Position numbers and translations under genes: made by a program. A stretch of DNA of 64,000 nucleotides, from the NCBI RefSeq assembly GCF_900111195.1, contig NZ_FOGL01000002.1, forward strand, positions 124,001 to 188,000. The letters are read 5' to 3'. Source of the DNA: Gracilibacillus ureilyticus. Its GTDB lineage: Bacteria; Bacillota; Bacilli; Bacillales; Amphibacillaceae. Position 1 is the first letter of the stretch. Each line of letters opens with the position of its first letter. The notes beneath the pieces are model-generated. The model saw only the letters and a program-made list of their open reading frames with translations, searched no databases and had not been told where the DNA came from. Positions 8,922 to 16,838 of this stretch are shown one piece after another.

Positions 8922-10511
8922 GTGGGCGGATATAGAAGACAATCGTTAAGGAGACAATTTACCATCAGAGTGCTTCTGGTAATGTTAATTGTTGTACTGA
9001 TTACTGGAGCATTCCAACTATATTTTATTAATGATCAAATACAGAAGGATATCGAAAAGCAAGGAGATATTATTGCGAGCAGTATTGAACAGGGGATTAA
9101 GGAGACGCAGGTAGCAAGTGAAGCGATTGAGCATCAGATTGATCTAAATCTGCTGTCCCTCTCGAGGTATATTGGCGAGTTGCTAGGTGATCAAAGTATT
9201 GATGAGATAACAAACGATGAATTACGCTTGATCAAAGAGGAACTTGGATTAGCCGGAATTTCATTAGTAGTTCATGATGCGAGTGATGACATTGTTGTGG
9301 CAAAGTCGACAGACCCGGAAGAAGTCGGCTACAGTTTAAAACAATTTCCCGGAGTTTATGAGAATGTAATGGCAATTTTAAATAATCAGTTACCACCAGC
9401 AGCGGAGACACTCAGTTATTATACAGAAGGTGCGTATATTCTTCCTGTGGCACAGTCGGGGTCACATGAAGGGGAACCGGTCTTCTATAAATATGCCTAT
9501 TATCATGAACCGGGAACAGATTATGTGATTGATGCCTTTATAGAGGCGAATGAAATGAATAAGTTCACCAGTGAAGTTGGACCAGATGCGTTAATTGATG
9601 AAGTAAACAAGGCAAATCCTTATGTGCTCGAATTAGCTGTATTAGATCCGCTTGTATTTGAGGATCCCAGTCTGGAAGGGGGGCTTTATCCTCCTAATAA
9701 AAAAATCCTGTACGGGGACTACACATTCTCCCAGGAGAGAGACTCAGAAACGCTCATAAATATGATAAAACAGCCAGAACAGGTTTCATATAATGTGAAG
9801 GCGGATGGGGAAAAAGTTTACAAATTATTTATTCCTGCAGATACAGGTGAAGTAATTTACATTGCGTTGGACTACGGCGAGCTGAGCGGCCCGTTGTACA
9901 GGCATTCTATCTTATTAGTTATTGCCGGACTGATTTCCATAGTATTACTGTTTGTACTGACTGCAAGGTTCTTTCACCGTGTCTTCCTCAATATTCAGGG
10001 AATTAAAGAGCAAGTTCAAATGCTGGAAACTGGTGATTTCACAGCAAGAAGTAATTTAAAAGATAATAATGAGTTCGGCCAGCTTTCCGAAAGTGCCAAC
10101 AAAATGGTAGAAACATTAAACAGTGTGCTGGAGGATACGAATAAAAAGGCACACCAGACCCAGCGGTTAGCGGTGCTGTTAGAAGCAGATGCAGCGAAGT
10201 CTGTAGAAAAAATGTATACATTATCAATGGAAAAAACAGCCCAGGTGCGCGAACAGTTAGAAGATTTCAATGATTTTCTTGATATGTTAGAAGATTATAT
10301 GAAAAAGACAGAGCCAAGTTCTCATGGGAGTTCAGAAGAAATCTATGAAAAAATTAACAAGATGCGCGAAATGGCAAAAAACAGAACGGCATCCACCACT
10401 GATACGACACTGGCTCTCGCTGATTTAATGAAATCTTTACATGGCCAGTCTTCGGAGCTCTCTAACATAGCAAACAGCCTGCTTGAACAAATGGCACGCT
10501 TTAAATTGTGA
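8922..10511 (+). CDS. HAMP-domain receptor resembling a chemoreceptor without the signalling tip
   Basis: Membrane sensor of 529 aa. TM1 is about residues 14-34, an extracellular domain of about 290 residues follows, TM2 is about 329-351 and HAMP about 350-405. The last residues (SELSNIANSLLEQMARFKL) look like the C-terminal end of a methyl-accepting chemotaxis protein. However, only about 125 residues follow HAMP, and the invariant MCP hairpin tip (Q.NLLALNAAIEAARAGE.GRGFAVVA) is absent. No kinase, cyclase or other output domain is visible. The GTG start follows the ligase stop by one base, so it belongs to the TRAP operon and may sense the same substrate (inference). Confidence 0.75.
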   Translation: MGGYRRQSLRRQFTIRVLLVMLIVVLITGAFQLYFINDQIQKDIEKQGDIIASSIEQGIKETQVASEAIEHQIDLNLLSLSRYIGELLGDQSIDEITNDELRLIKEELGLAGISLVVHDASDDIVVAKSTDPEEVGYSLKQFPGVYENVMAILNNQLPPAAETLSYYTEGAYILPVAQSGSHEGEPVFYKYAYYHEPGTDYVIDAFIEANEMNKFTSEVGPDALIDEVNKANPYVLELAVLDPLVFEDPSLEGGLYPPNKKILYGDYTFSQERDSETLINMIKQPEQVSYNVKADGEKVYKLFIPADTGEVIYIALDYGELSGPLYRHSILLVIAGLISIVLLFVLTARFFHRVFLNIQGIKEQVQMLETGDFTARSNLKDNNEFGQLSESANKMVETLNSVLEDTNKKAHQTQRLAVLLEADAAKSVEKMYTLSMEKTAQVREQLEDFNDFLDMLEDYMKKTEPSSHGSSEEIYEKINKMREMAKNRTASTTDTTLALADLMKSLHGQSSELSNIANSLLEQMARFKL

Positions 10512-10597
10512 TTAATAATGACTTGGATTCCTTCTTTTAGAAACTTTTCTTCACATCATTCGTATAGTTAGTAATGAATGATAGAGGAGCTGTAATA

Positions 10598-11305
10598 ATG
10601 GATAATTATGAAAAGAAGGCATATAAAGAAATGCTCGAGTGGGAATTGAAAATTTTAAAAAACAAAAGCCTTGTCCAGTCTTTATCAAAGAAGGCGCAAA
10701 ATAAAATAAACAGCTATATACCTGAGAAAGCTCATCAAGTTGTCACTGAAGCCATTAAACAAATGGTGAAAGCGACATTGGCAGGTTCGGATTTTACAAC
10801 TGTCAAGGGAAGATCGACTGGGTTAAGTTTAGAGGAAAAAGAAGAACTGGTTGAGGAAAAGTTAAATTCCTATCGCAAAACAGCGGCAGTGGAGGGTGCA
10901 GGAACAGGTGCAGGGGGGATTCTGTTAGGATTAGCAGATTTCCCGCTGCTATTATCAATTAAAATGAAATTTTTGTTTGAAGTTGCCGCCATTTATGGAT
11001 ATGATACAAAAAACTATGAAGAGCGGTTGTTTCTTCTTCATGTATTTCAACTTGCTTTCTCCAATGATGATAAAAGACGTGAGACTTATCATCTGATAAA
11101 ACACTGGCAGGAGGAAAAAGATAAACTGGCCGATATGGATTGGCGCAGCTTTCAGCAGGAGTACAGAGACTATATCGATTTAGTGAAACTGTTTCAAATG
11201 ATACCAGGAATTGGAGCTGTAGTTGGTGCATACGCCAATTATAATTTACTGGACCAGCTTGGTGTGACAGCAAAAAACTGTTACAGATTAAGATTGTTGA
11301 AATAA
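10598..11305 (+). CDS. EcsC family protein
   Basis: The 235-aa product has the EcsC layout: an N-terminal amphipathic helical part (KAYKEMLEWELKILKNKS), a Gly-rich hydrophobic middle (EGAGTGAGGILLGLADFPLLLSIKMK, about residues 100-125) and the C-terminal 'IPGIGAVVGAYANYNLLDQLG'. EcsC was first seen beside the EcsAB ABC transporter of B. subtilis. Its role is unknown, and here there is no Ecs ABC neighbour. The start at 10598 has GAGGAG 8 bases upstream. An ATG at 10574 lacks a ribosome site. Confidence 0.87.
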   Translation: MDNYEKKAYKEMLEWELKILKNKSLVQSLSKKAQNKINSYIPEKAHQVVTEAIKQMVKATLAGSDFTTVKGRSTGLSLEEKEELVEEKLNSYRKTAAVEGAGTGAGGILLGLADFPLLLSIKMKFLFEVAAIYGYDTKNYEERLFLLHVFQLAFSNDDKRRETYHLIKHWQEEKDKLADMDWRSFQQEYRDYIDLVKLFQMIPGIGAVVGAYANYNLLDQLGVTAKNCYRLRLLK

Positions 11306-11370
11306 TAGCTTTTTTTGTAAAAGATGCTGGAACGTAACCAGCTAGAATAGTATAAAAATGGTTTCGAGCA

Positions 11371-11655
11371 ATGAACGTTGCAGCAGTCTGTAAAATGTCT
11401 TCATTCCATGAATTTCATTCTCCGTTTTCTGAGAAAACTATTTCAATAAATCCAAACATTTCTTCGGATTTTCAAAAAATTACTTGCGAGATTCGTATAA
11501 GACTGGACGAGAAGCTTCTCCCTTTTACATCTTATTTAAAATTTGGAGAAGAACTTATATATCGGCCAAAACGTTCCACATGCTGTCTTTACTATCGATT
11601 AGAAAAACATCAGAATAAAGTTCGTTATTGTCAAAATTGCCCATTGAGCAAATGA
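11371..11655 (+). CDS. Short FhuF-like protein with only the C-terminal [2Fe-2S] domain
   Basis: The 94-residue frame ends in RSTCCLYYRLEK..YCQNCPLSK. The adjacent CC pair followed by CxxC is the cysteine pattern of the C-terminal [2Fe-2S] domain of FhuF-type ferric-siderophore reductases. FhuF proteins are usually about 250 aa, so some 150 N-terminal residues are missing. The frame is closed by a stop at 11353 just upstream, and no ribosome site is visible before the ATG at 11371 or the one at 11395. It may be a decayed gene that kept its 3' end or a genuine minimal ferredoxin-like protein. It sits tail to tail with the DUF4395 gene. Confidence 0.55.
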   Translation: MNVAAVCKMSSFHEFHSPFSEKTISINPNISSDFQKITCEIRIRLDEKLLPFTSYLKFGEELIYRPKRSTCCLYYRLEKHQNKVRYCQNCPLSK

Positions 11656-11671
11656 GGAGATTCATTTGCTC
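11646..11671. terminator. Shared hairpin at the convergent gene ends
   Basis: A perfect 10-bp inverted repeat (GAGCAAATGA at 11646-11655, TCATTTGCTC at 11662-11671, loop 6) overlaps the last codons of both convergent genes. No long U-tract follows, so terminator strength is doubtful. Confidence 0.45.
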
Positions 11672-12075
11672 GCATGGGCTCTTTTATATCGCCACATCAT
11701 ATAGCGATAACGGATTGTACAGCCGATACAGAAACCAAGTAAGGCAAGTCCTGAAGCAATGATTACCATGACACTGAAAGCATAGGCCGGAATGGTAATC
11801 TCAAGCGAGAAAAAGATGACAGAAAGACCAATGCAGACTGTAGCAATCCACTGATTAAATATTTGTTGCTGTTTATCCTCCTGTGGATATTCTTTTGGAG
11901 CTTTTTGTAAGAAATGTTTGCTAAATAATATAATTGGATTATTTTTTGTGATCAAAGTAAATATACCCACAGCTAGTGGTAACAGTAAGATATATGGCGT
12001 AATCAGCAGTCCTGAAAGAACGGTAACTAAAATAAACAGTTGATTAATTTGAACCAATGGTTTTGGAATGGACAC
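11662..12075 (-). CDS. DUF4395 membrane protein
   Basis: Membrane protein of about 137 aa with four hydrophobic segments and the DUF4395 signatures: 'IPKPLVQINQLFI' (proline and asparagine before the first helix) and 'GLALLGFCIGCTIRY' near the C-terminus. The start is the GTG at 12075, with AAAGGAGG 7 bases upstream. An ATG-initiated frame from 12108 lacks a site. The C-terminal Cys-x2-Cys (FCIGC) is common in the family, some of whose members neighbour thiol-redox proteins. No such neighbour is visible here. Confidence 0.82.
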   Translation of the reverse strand: MSIPKPLVQINQLFILVTVLSGLLITPYILLLPLAVGIFTLITKNNPIILFSKHFLQKAPKEYPQEDKQQQIFNQWIATVCIGLSVIFFSLEITIPAYAFSVMVIIASGLALLGFCIGCTIRYRYMMWRYKRAHASK

Positions 12076-12143
12076 ACTTAAACCTCCTTTAATAATCCAA
12101 TTATACACAGTATTTTACTAGGAATACAGCTAAATGTTTATAA

Positions 12144-12178
12144 AAAAACAAGCATGAATTCAGCCCATGCTTGTTTTT
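12144..12178 (-). terminator. Terminator of the MFS gene
   Basis: A 13-bp stem AAAAACAAGCATG / CATGCTTGTTTTT (12144-12156 with 12166-12178) overlaps the stop codon and is followed on the minus strand by a T-run: a classical rho-independent terminator. Confidence 0.85.
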
Positions 12179-13320
12179 ACTTGCTTCACGTAAATATAAT
12201 AGATCACCAATGCAATGACTGATAATACTATTCCTGTAACATATGGCAAATATATTGCTAAACCGTACAATAATCCTCCAAGTGGCGGACCTATTATTCT
12301 CCCTAGTGAGTCGAAAGAAGACAGCAAACCAGTAACCTGGCCATAGCCGGATTTAGCTTGCTTTGTCAGCAGGGAAGAGACACTCGGTCTGATCAGGCCA
12401 TTCCCAATTCCGAAAACAGAAAGGAAAATAGCAGCAGTAATAAAATTGGTGACAAACAGTATTAATGCAAAGCCGATGATGGAAGTGATAATTCCAATCT
12501 GAATTACATTTCCTTCACCGAGTTTCTTTGTCATTCTACCAACCAAACCGCCCTGAACAATAGCGCCGGCAAAGCCCATTATCATAAAAATGTATCCAAG
12601 CTGTACCGTTCCCAGACCTGCTTTATCAAAAGCAAAATAGGCAAATGTTGCTTCTAGCCCTGCTAATGAAATGGAGACAAACCATTGTAACAGAAACAAT
12701 GGAGAAGCAGGCTCTTTTAATGCCTTCAGTAATGATGGGCGTTTCTTTTGGGCAGTTTCACTGTTGTCAGACAAAGATTCTTTTAAGATAAACATTACTA
12801 AAAAGAAGGTAATAATCGACGACACACCTGCTAAAAGAAACGGTGTAGATAGGTTTTCTTCAGAAAAGATACCGCCAATTGCCGGACCAAATATGAAACC
12901 GAGCCCAACAGATGCGCCGATTATCCCCATCCCTTTACTGCGGTTTTCTTCGCTCGTAATGTCAGCAACATATGCCATCACTGTCGGCATATTAGCGGCT
13001 GACAAAAAACCGCCAATAATTCGAGCAGCAAACAGCATCCACAATTGTGTTGCGAATGCCATCAGGAAGAAAGATAAAGAGAGACCGGCAATCCCTGCCA
13101 ATAAGACCGGCTTACGCCCGATGCGGTCAGAAACCCTCCCCCACATAGGTGAAAAAATAAATTGCATGACTGAATAAACAGCCATCAATAAACCGAGCTC
13201 GGCAGGAGAAGCACCAAGCTCCTCTGCATAAAAGGGCAGGACGGGAATAATAATCCCAAAACCGACCATTACAAGAAACATGACAGCAAACAATACTGCC
13301 AGGGTTTTTTTTGAATTCAA
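12160..13320 (-). CDS. MFS drug efflux transporter (Bmr/NorA/TetA-like, 12 TM)
   Basis: A 386-aa major facilitator with about 12 hydrophobic segments, presumably a proton-coupled exporter. Motif A (GRVSDRIGRKPVLL, about residues 61-74) lies in the loop after TM2, and the antiporter motif C-type stretch GASVGLGFIFGPAIGG is in TM5. These features put it in the DHA1 family with Bmr, Blt and NorA. The N-terminus MNSKKTLAVLFAVMFLVMVGFGIIIPVLP is typical. No dedicated regulator gene is adjacent. Substrates cannot be read from sequence. Confidence 0.88.
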   Translation of the reverse strand: MNSKKTLAVLFAVMFLVMVGFGIIIPVLPFYAEELGASPAELGLLMAVYSVMQFIFSPMWGRVSDRIGRKPVLLAGIAGLSLSFFLMAFATQLWMLFAARIIGGFLSAANMPTVMAYVADITSEENRSKGMGIIGASVGLGFIFGPAIGGIFSEENLSTPFLLAGVSSIITFFLVMFILKESLSDNSETAQKKRPSLLKALKEPASPLFLLQWFVSISLAGLEATFAYFAFDKAGLGTVQLGYIFMIMGFAGAIVQGGLVGRMTKKLGEGNVIQIGIITSIIGFALILFVTNFITAAIFLSVFGIGNGLIRPSVSSLLTKQAKSGYGQVTGLLSSFDSLGRIIGPPLGGLLYGLAIYLPYVTGIVLSVIALVIYYIYVKQVKTSMG

Positions 13321-13359
13321 AATTAAGTCACTCCAACTAGAACAAATGATTATGGTAGC

Positions 13360-13737
13360 CTATATATTTGATTTATCTTTATGAATTAAATGTTTTAAAT
13401 CTTCAATAATATTATCAGACTGCTGATCATCAATGATAAGATCAATTCCATAATAACAGCTCTTATTAATATAATTTTCCTGCCAGACAACCTTCCCGTG
13501 CACCGTATGCTCTGTTACGAGTGTAAAAGACAGCTGGACAATAATTTCTTCCTTTTCTTTAAGCATTAAATCAAATCCTGTTAAAATTTTCATCCCTCTT
13601 GGACTGATATTATGGATTTCCATCTTACCAGGATTACTTTCTACATTTTCCCCGTCCACCTGTATGATCTGAAACTGGCCAATGGAGGGCTGATTAAATG
13701 TGTAGCGAAATGTTTCATCACGTCTGTATCTTTTCAT
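13360..13737 (-). CDS. PilZ domain protein
   Basis: The 125-aa product consists of one PilZ domain, a cyclic-di-GMP binding fold. An arginine-rich start (MKRYRRDETFRYTF) is followed by NISPRG, fitting the second (D/N)xSxxG motif. The arginine spacing is close to but not exactly the canonical RxxxR, so c-di-GMP binding is likely but not assured. The start at 13737 is set by GGAGGT with 7-base spacing. It lies 13 bases after the HAD gene and is probably cotranscribed with it. Confidence 0.8.
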   Translation of the reverse strand: MKRYRRDETFRYTFNQPSIGQFQIIQVDGENVESNPGKMEIHNISPRGMKILTGFDLMLKEKEEIIVQLSFTLVTEHTVHGKVVWQENYINKSCYYGIDLIIDDQQSDNIIEDLKHLIHKDKSNI

Positions 13738-13750
13738 GTTCATACCTCCG

Positions 13751-14446
13751 TTATGTAAAGATAGGTAAGAGATCTGCGGGAGTATCAACTGTATAGTCTG
13801 CCTGCCACTCCGGTTCTTTGATTTTTCTCCGGCGGTGATTGAACCAAACCGCTTTCCATCCTGCCTGTTTGGCCCCGGCTATATCGTTCTCATAAGAATC
13901 ACCGATATAAACCGTCTCATCTTTAACTAACTGAAGCGCATTTTCAATATGCTGAAATACTTTCTGGCTTGGTTTGGAGTGTCCAATCGCACCAGAGACA
14001 AATATATGATTCTCAGGTACCCAGCGTTCTAATTGAAGCTGTTTCACTTTCATCATCTGATGGTCATGCACACCATTTGTTAAAATAGCTATTTGCCTTT
14101 TTTCATTTGAAAGTTTTATTAATAGCTTTTCTATCTCTGGAAATAATGTAATTTGCTGTTGGTATCTTAAGTAAGAGTCCTGAAATAGTTCTGCATCCTC
14201 ATAAGAGATGGTGAGACCGAACTCTTCACATGCTTTCCTAATCCGGTAAGTTTGAAGCTCCAATGCAGAGATTTCTCCGCTCATATGTTTCTCAAAAACT
14301 TCATCACTGTATTTTCGGCTTGCTACGTATAATGAGATAATCTCAGAATTAGTAAAATCATGATCAATTTGTTCTTTAACAGCATGTGTAAATGGTAATA
14401 ATTGATCATAAAGGGTATCATCAACGTCGAATATTACGGTTTTCAT
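13751..14446 (-). CDS. HAD superfamily hydrolase (YfnB/YjjG-like)
   Basis: A 231-aa haloacid-dehalogenase-type phosphatase. Motif I DVDDT (residues 7-11) carries the nucleophile and acid Asp, motif II is ILTNG, motif III lysine lies in GHSKPSQKVF, and motif IV is YIGDSYENDIAGA. The helical cap inserted after motif I makes it class IA, like nucleotide phosphatases of the YjjG/YfnB group. The start at 14446 has AAGGA upstream. A TTG at 14470 and an ATG at 14458 are less well placed. It is upstream partner of the PilZ gene. Confidence 0.85.
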   Translation of the reverse strand: MKTVIFDVDDTLYDQLLPFTHAVKEQIDHDFTNSEIISLYVASRKYSDEVFEKHMSGEISALELQTYRIRKACEEFGLTISYEDAELFQDSYLRYQQQITLFPEIEKLLIKLSNEKRQIAILTNGVHDHQMMKVKQLQLERWVPENHIFVSGAIGHSKPSQKVFQHIENALQLVKDETVYIGDSYENDIAGAKQAGWKAVWFNHRRRKIKEPEWQADYTVDTPADLLPIFT

Positions 14447-14576
14447 GAATGTATTCATCCTTGCTAACAATTAGTATGACATTATTCTATCACAACACAA
14501 TACAAGGAAGGAATGTATATACAATGATTTCCTTAAGAAAATAGTTACAGTTTACTAAAGTTTTAAAAATTTTAGA

Positions 14577-14605
14577 TTGAAAAACTTTAGAAATATTGTT
14601 AAAAT
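14577..14605 (+). promoter_or_regulatory. Sigma-A-type promoter of the serC transcript
   Basis: TTGAAA (14577-14582), 17-base spacer, TAAAAT (14600-14605). The predicted transcription start near 14612 is just before the riboswitch at 14620. Confidence 0.65.
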
Positions 14606-14619
14606 AATCACAAAATTAA

Positions 14620-14692
14620 AAGGCTATGTGTAACTGGCGAGATACGGATAACCGTAAGGGAGCACATAGTATCGATAGCCGCTCGCCTGGGC
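14620..14692 (+). ncRNA. ZTP (pfl-type) riboswitch upstream of serC
   Basis: The leader has the ZTP/ZMP aptamer signatures: 5' ACTGGCGA, a GGGAGC segment and the 3' block CCGCTCGCCTGGGC. An outer stem pairs CTATGTG (14624-14630) with CACATAG (14663-14669). GGCGA (14636-14640) inside its loop can pair with TCGCC (14683-14687), giving the pseudoknot of this class. A terminator-like hairpin follows at once, so transcription attenuation relieved by ZMP/ZTP is expected. ZTP accumulates when 10-formyl-tetrahydrofolate is short, and serine supplies one-carbon units, so control of serine synthesis makes sense. Confidence 0.82.
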
Positions 14693-14725
14693 AAAGGTAA
14701 GGATTTATCCTTACCTCTTTCTGTT
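14693..14725 (+). terminator. Riboswitch expression-platform terminator
   Basis: AGGTAAGGA (14695-14703) pairs with TCCTTACCT (14708-14716), followed by CTTTCTGTTT. The hairpin abuts the last aptamer bases, fitting an aptamer-controlled intrinsic terminator. Confidence 0.72.
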
Positions 14726-14752
14726 TACTAAAAATGAGGAGTGTGGTTGTAG

Positions 14753-15832
14753 ATGAAGAGAGTATACAATTTTTCTGCTGGTCCTTCTATGTTGCCTTTA
14801 GCAGTTTTGGAAAAAGCACAAAGAGAGCTGCCTGACTATAAAGAATCTGGTATGTCTGTGATGGAGCTGAGCCACCGTTCTGGTTTATTCACAGATATTA
14901 TAACAGGAGCTGAGGACTTGCTTCGTGAATTAATGAACATTCCGGATAATTACAAAGTCCTTTTCGTTCAGGGTGGGGCGTCCCAGCAATTCGCAATGGT
15001 TCCCCTGAATTTAATGAAAAATGGAAAAGCTGATTATGTTAATACAGGTTCATGGTCTAAAAAGGCGATGAAGGAAGCAAAGAAATATGGACAGGTTAAT
15101 GTGATCGCATCATCTGAAGAGGATAATTTCACTTATATTCCTAAATTAGATCAGAACATGTTCGATCCTGAAGCAGATTATGTTCACATTACAACAAATA
15201 ATACAATTGAAGGGACAGCTTTCCGCGAGGTCCCTGATACTGGAAATATCCCTCTGGTTGCAGACATGTCTTCGAACATTCTCTCAGAGGAGATCGATGT
15301 ATCAAAATTCGGTATTATTTATGCTGGGGCCCAAAAGAATATCGGTCCGGCTGGTTTAACTGTCGTCATTATTCGTGAAGACCTTATTGGTAATGCTTCA
15401 GATATTTGCCCGACAATGCTTGATTACCAGACACATAGTGAAAGCGGCTCTCTATACAATACACCGCCAACATACGGCATTTACATGGCTAAATTAGTTT
15501 TTGAGTGGATTAAGGAATTAGGGGGTATTCATGCAATTCAGAAACGGAATGAACTGAAAGCAAGCCTGTTATATGACTATATTGCAAGTTCTGATTTCTA
15601 CCAGTCACCTGTGGCAGAAGACAGCCGTTCTATCATGAATATTCCTTTTGTCATTCCAGGGCTAGATTTAGATGGACAGTTTGTAAAAGAAGCAAAAGAA
15701 GCTGGCTTGGAGACATTGAAGGGACACCGTTCAGTAGGCGGTATGCGTGCAAGTATCTACAATGCAATGCCTGTTGAAGGAGTAGAGGCACTTGTTTCCT
15801 TTATGAAAAAATTTGAAGAAGAGAATAAGTAA
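14753..15832 (+). CDS. serC: Phosphoserine aminotransferase
   Basis: Converts 3-phosphohydroxypyruvate and glutamate to 3-phosphoserine and 2-oxoglutarate, the second step of serine synthesis. The 359-aa length, N-terminus [12 protein letters not shown], '[12 protein letters not shown]', '[13 protein letters not shown]' and the PLP-binding lysine K195 in [10 protein letters not shown] are all diagnostic. The C-terminus carries the substrate-binding '[17 protein letters not shown]'. It is a monocistronic unit between a riboswitch leader and a strong terminator. No serA or serB is adjacent. Confidence 0.97.
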   Translation: MKRVYNFSAGPSMLPLAVLEKAQRELPDYKESGMSVMELSHRSGLFTDIITGAEDLLRELMNIPDNYKVLFVQGGASQQFAMVPLNLMKNGKADYVNTGSWSKKAMKEAKKYGQVNVIASSEEDNFTYIPKLDQNMFDPEADYVHITTNNTIEGTAFREVPDTGNIPLVADMSSNILSEEIDVSKFGIIYAGAQKNIGPAGLTVVIIREDLIGNASDICPTMLDYQTHSESGSLYNTPPTYGIYMAKLVFEWIKELGGIHAIQKRNELKASLLYDYIASSDFYQSPVAEDSRSIMNIPFVIPGLDLDGQFVKEAKEAGLETLKGHRSVGGMRASIYNAMPVEGVEALVSFMKKFEEENK

Positions 15833-15836
15833 AAGT

Positions 15837-15872
15837 AAAACAGGAAGGTGCTTCATGCTTTCCTGTTTTTTT
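15837..15872 (+). terminator. serC terminator
   Basis: AAAACAGGAA (15837-15846) pairs with TTCCTGTTTT (15860-15869), followed by T residues. It starts four bases after the serC stop. Confidence 0.85.
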
Positions 15873-15886
15873 GAGGGGATTCTTAT

Positions 15887-15914
15887 TTGCAATTATGATA
15901 GGTTTTGTTATACT
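15887..15914 (+). promoter_or_regulatory. Promoter of queF
   Basis: TTGCAA (15887-15892), 16-base spacer, TATACT (15909-15914). The predicted start near 15921 leaves the preQ1 aptamer inside the leader. Confidence 0.6.
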
Positions 15915-15953
15915 ATCTAAGGCTTATGCCATGCAAATACAGATGATTAGTGA

Positions 15954-15992
15954 AGCAGTTCGTAACCATCCTGCTCGATCAAAACTAGGGGG
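15954..15992 (+). ncRNA. preQ1-I riboswitch, translational type
   Basis: A compact aptamer: AGCAG (15954-15958) pairs with CTGCT (15970-15974) around the loop TTCGTAACCATC. It is followed by an A-rich tail CGATCAAAACTAG ending in the ribosome site AGGGGGA. This matches the preQ1-I layout (short hairpin, A-rich strand in the groove, 3' end pairing back into the loop). Because the Shine-Dalgarno is the 3' end of the pseudoknot strand, ligand binding should hide it, as in translational members of the class. It precedes queF, a preQ1-biosynthetic enzyme, the expected target. Confidence 0.82.
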
Positions 15993-15999
15993 AATATAA

Positions 16000-16407
16000 A
16001 TGTCAGAGAATTACTATCTGCCAAGGTCTGGTCCAATGCCACGGCCGGAAAGTGTAGAAGAAGGAAGAAATGTATTAAAACAAGAAGCATTCGATGCGCC
16101 AAATGTACAAAACATTACGTTTCGGGCATTGGAATTTACGGCAGTGTGTCCAAAAACAGGTCAGCCTGATTTTGGTAAAGTGGAAATTTCCTATACACCG
16201 CGCAATAAATGTATAGAATCAAAGTCACTGAAGTTCTATTTATGGTCATACCGTGATCATGGAGCATTTTGTGAATCATTGGCAGCTCAAATAGCTGATG
16301 ATATAATGTGGGCAATTGAAGCAGCAACCGTGAAAGTCACCGTTTACCAAACAGCAAGAGGCGGTATTGAGTTAACAACAGAAGCAATAAGAGAATATCA
16401 AGCATAA
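16000..16407 (+). CDS. queF: NADPH-dependent preQ0 reductase, short (type I) form
   Basis: QueF reduces the nitrile of 7-cyano-7-deazaguanine (preQ0) to preQ1 in queuosine synthesis. Catalytic C50 lies in VCPKTGQPDF with Asp57 close by, and the family signature ESKSLKFYL (73-81) is followed by H87. At 135 aa it is about 30 residues shorter than B. subtilis QueF. The missing parts are the N-terminal lead and the C-terminal tail, not the active site. It ends with 'YQTARGGIELT', matching the family's ..TPRGGI. The queC/D/E genes are not in the window. Confidence 0.93.
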   Translation: MSENYYLPRSGPMPRPESVEEGRNVLKQEAFDAPNVQNITFRALEFTAVCPKTGQPDFGKVEISYTPRNKCIESKSLKFYLWSYRDHGAFCESLAAQIADDIMWAIEAATVKVTVYQTARGGIELTTEAIREYQA

Positions 16408-16528
16408 AACTACTCATACCTGAACCCGAACGATCAGGTAAATCACTCAGAAAAAGCTAGTTATTGCATATAATATGGATTATATGCAATAAAGGGGTAT
16501 TATGTTATGGGCTATACTGCCGCTCCAA

Positions 16529-16637
16529 CCGGCCACTTCGCTTTCCGTGGGCTCGTCTTCAGCTAACTTTGCAAAGAAGAACGCTTTGCAAAGTGGATCT
16601 TCAGATCTCGCTGTCCCACAGGAGTCTGCGTGGCCGG
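16529..16637 (-). repeat. Dispersed Bacillaceae-type palindromic repeat, copy A
   Basis: Bounded by CCGGCCAC (16529-16536) and its inverse GTGGCCGG (16630-16637). Further nested arms are GTGGG/CCCAC and, at the centre, ACTTTGCAAAG/CTTTGCAAAGT (16566-16576, 16584-16594). The whole could fold into one long cruciform. Related sequences with GACGAGC..GAAGATCCACTT are familiar from Bacillaceae intergenic regions. Confidence 0.65.
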
Positions 16638-16725
16638 CCTCCGCTTTAATGGTGCTAATCCTTCTGTGATAAGATAACCGTTTGGAACACCTCACGAAGA
16701 ATTAATCTAGCTTCTTTAATTCATA

Positions 16726-16779
16726 ATTAAAAATTCTCATGAACAATCCATGCTTTAAATGTTCATGAGAATTTTTAAT
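16726..16779. repeat. Central 20-bp perfect hairpin
   Basis: ATTAAAAATTCTCATGAACA (16726-16745) and its exact inverse (16760-16779), loop of 14. The A/T-rich stem base could terminate transcription in both directions. It lies at the centre of symmetry of the repeat block. Confidence 0.75.
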
Positions 16780-16838
16780 GTTACTCAATCTTCCATATCT
16801 TACAACAATTGTAGAGTATTATTCCAGCGTAGGCCGAT

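Noticed and set aside
12671-13177. 168-codon frame on the plus strand
   Set aside because: Antisense to the MFS gene; composition mirrors that gene's codons and there is no start signal.
16464-16695. Open frames on both strands inside the repeat block
   Set aside because: They run through nested inverted repeats, lack ribosome sites and encode no recognisable protein.
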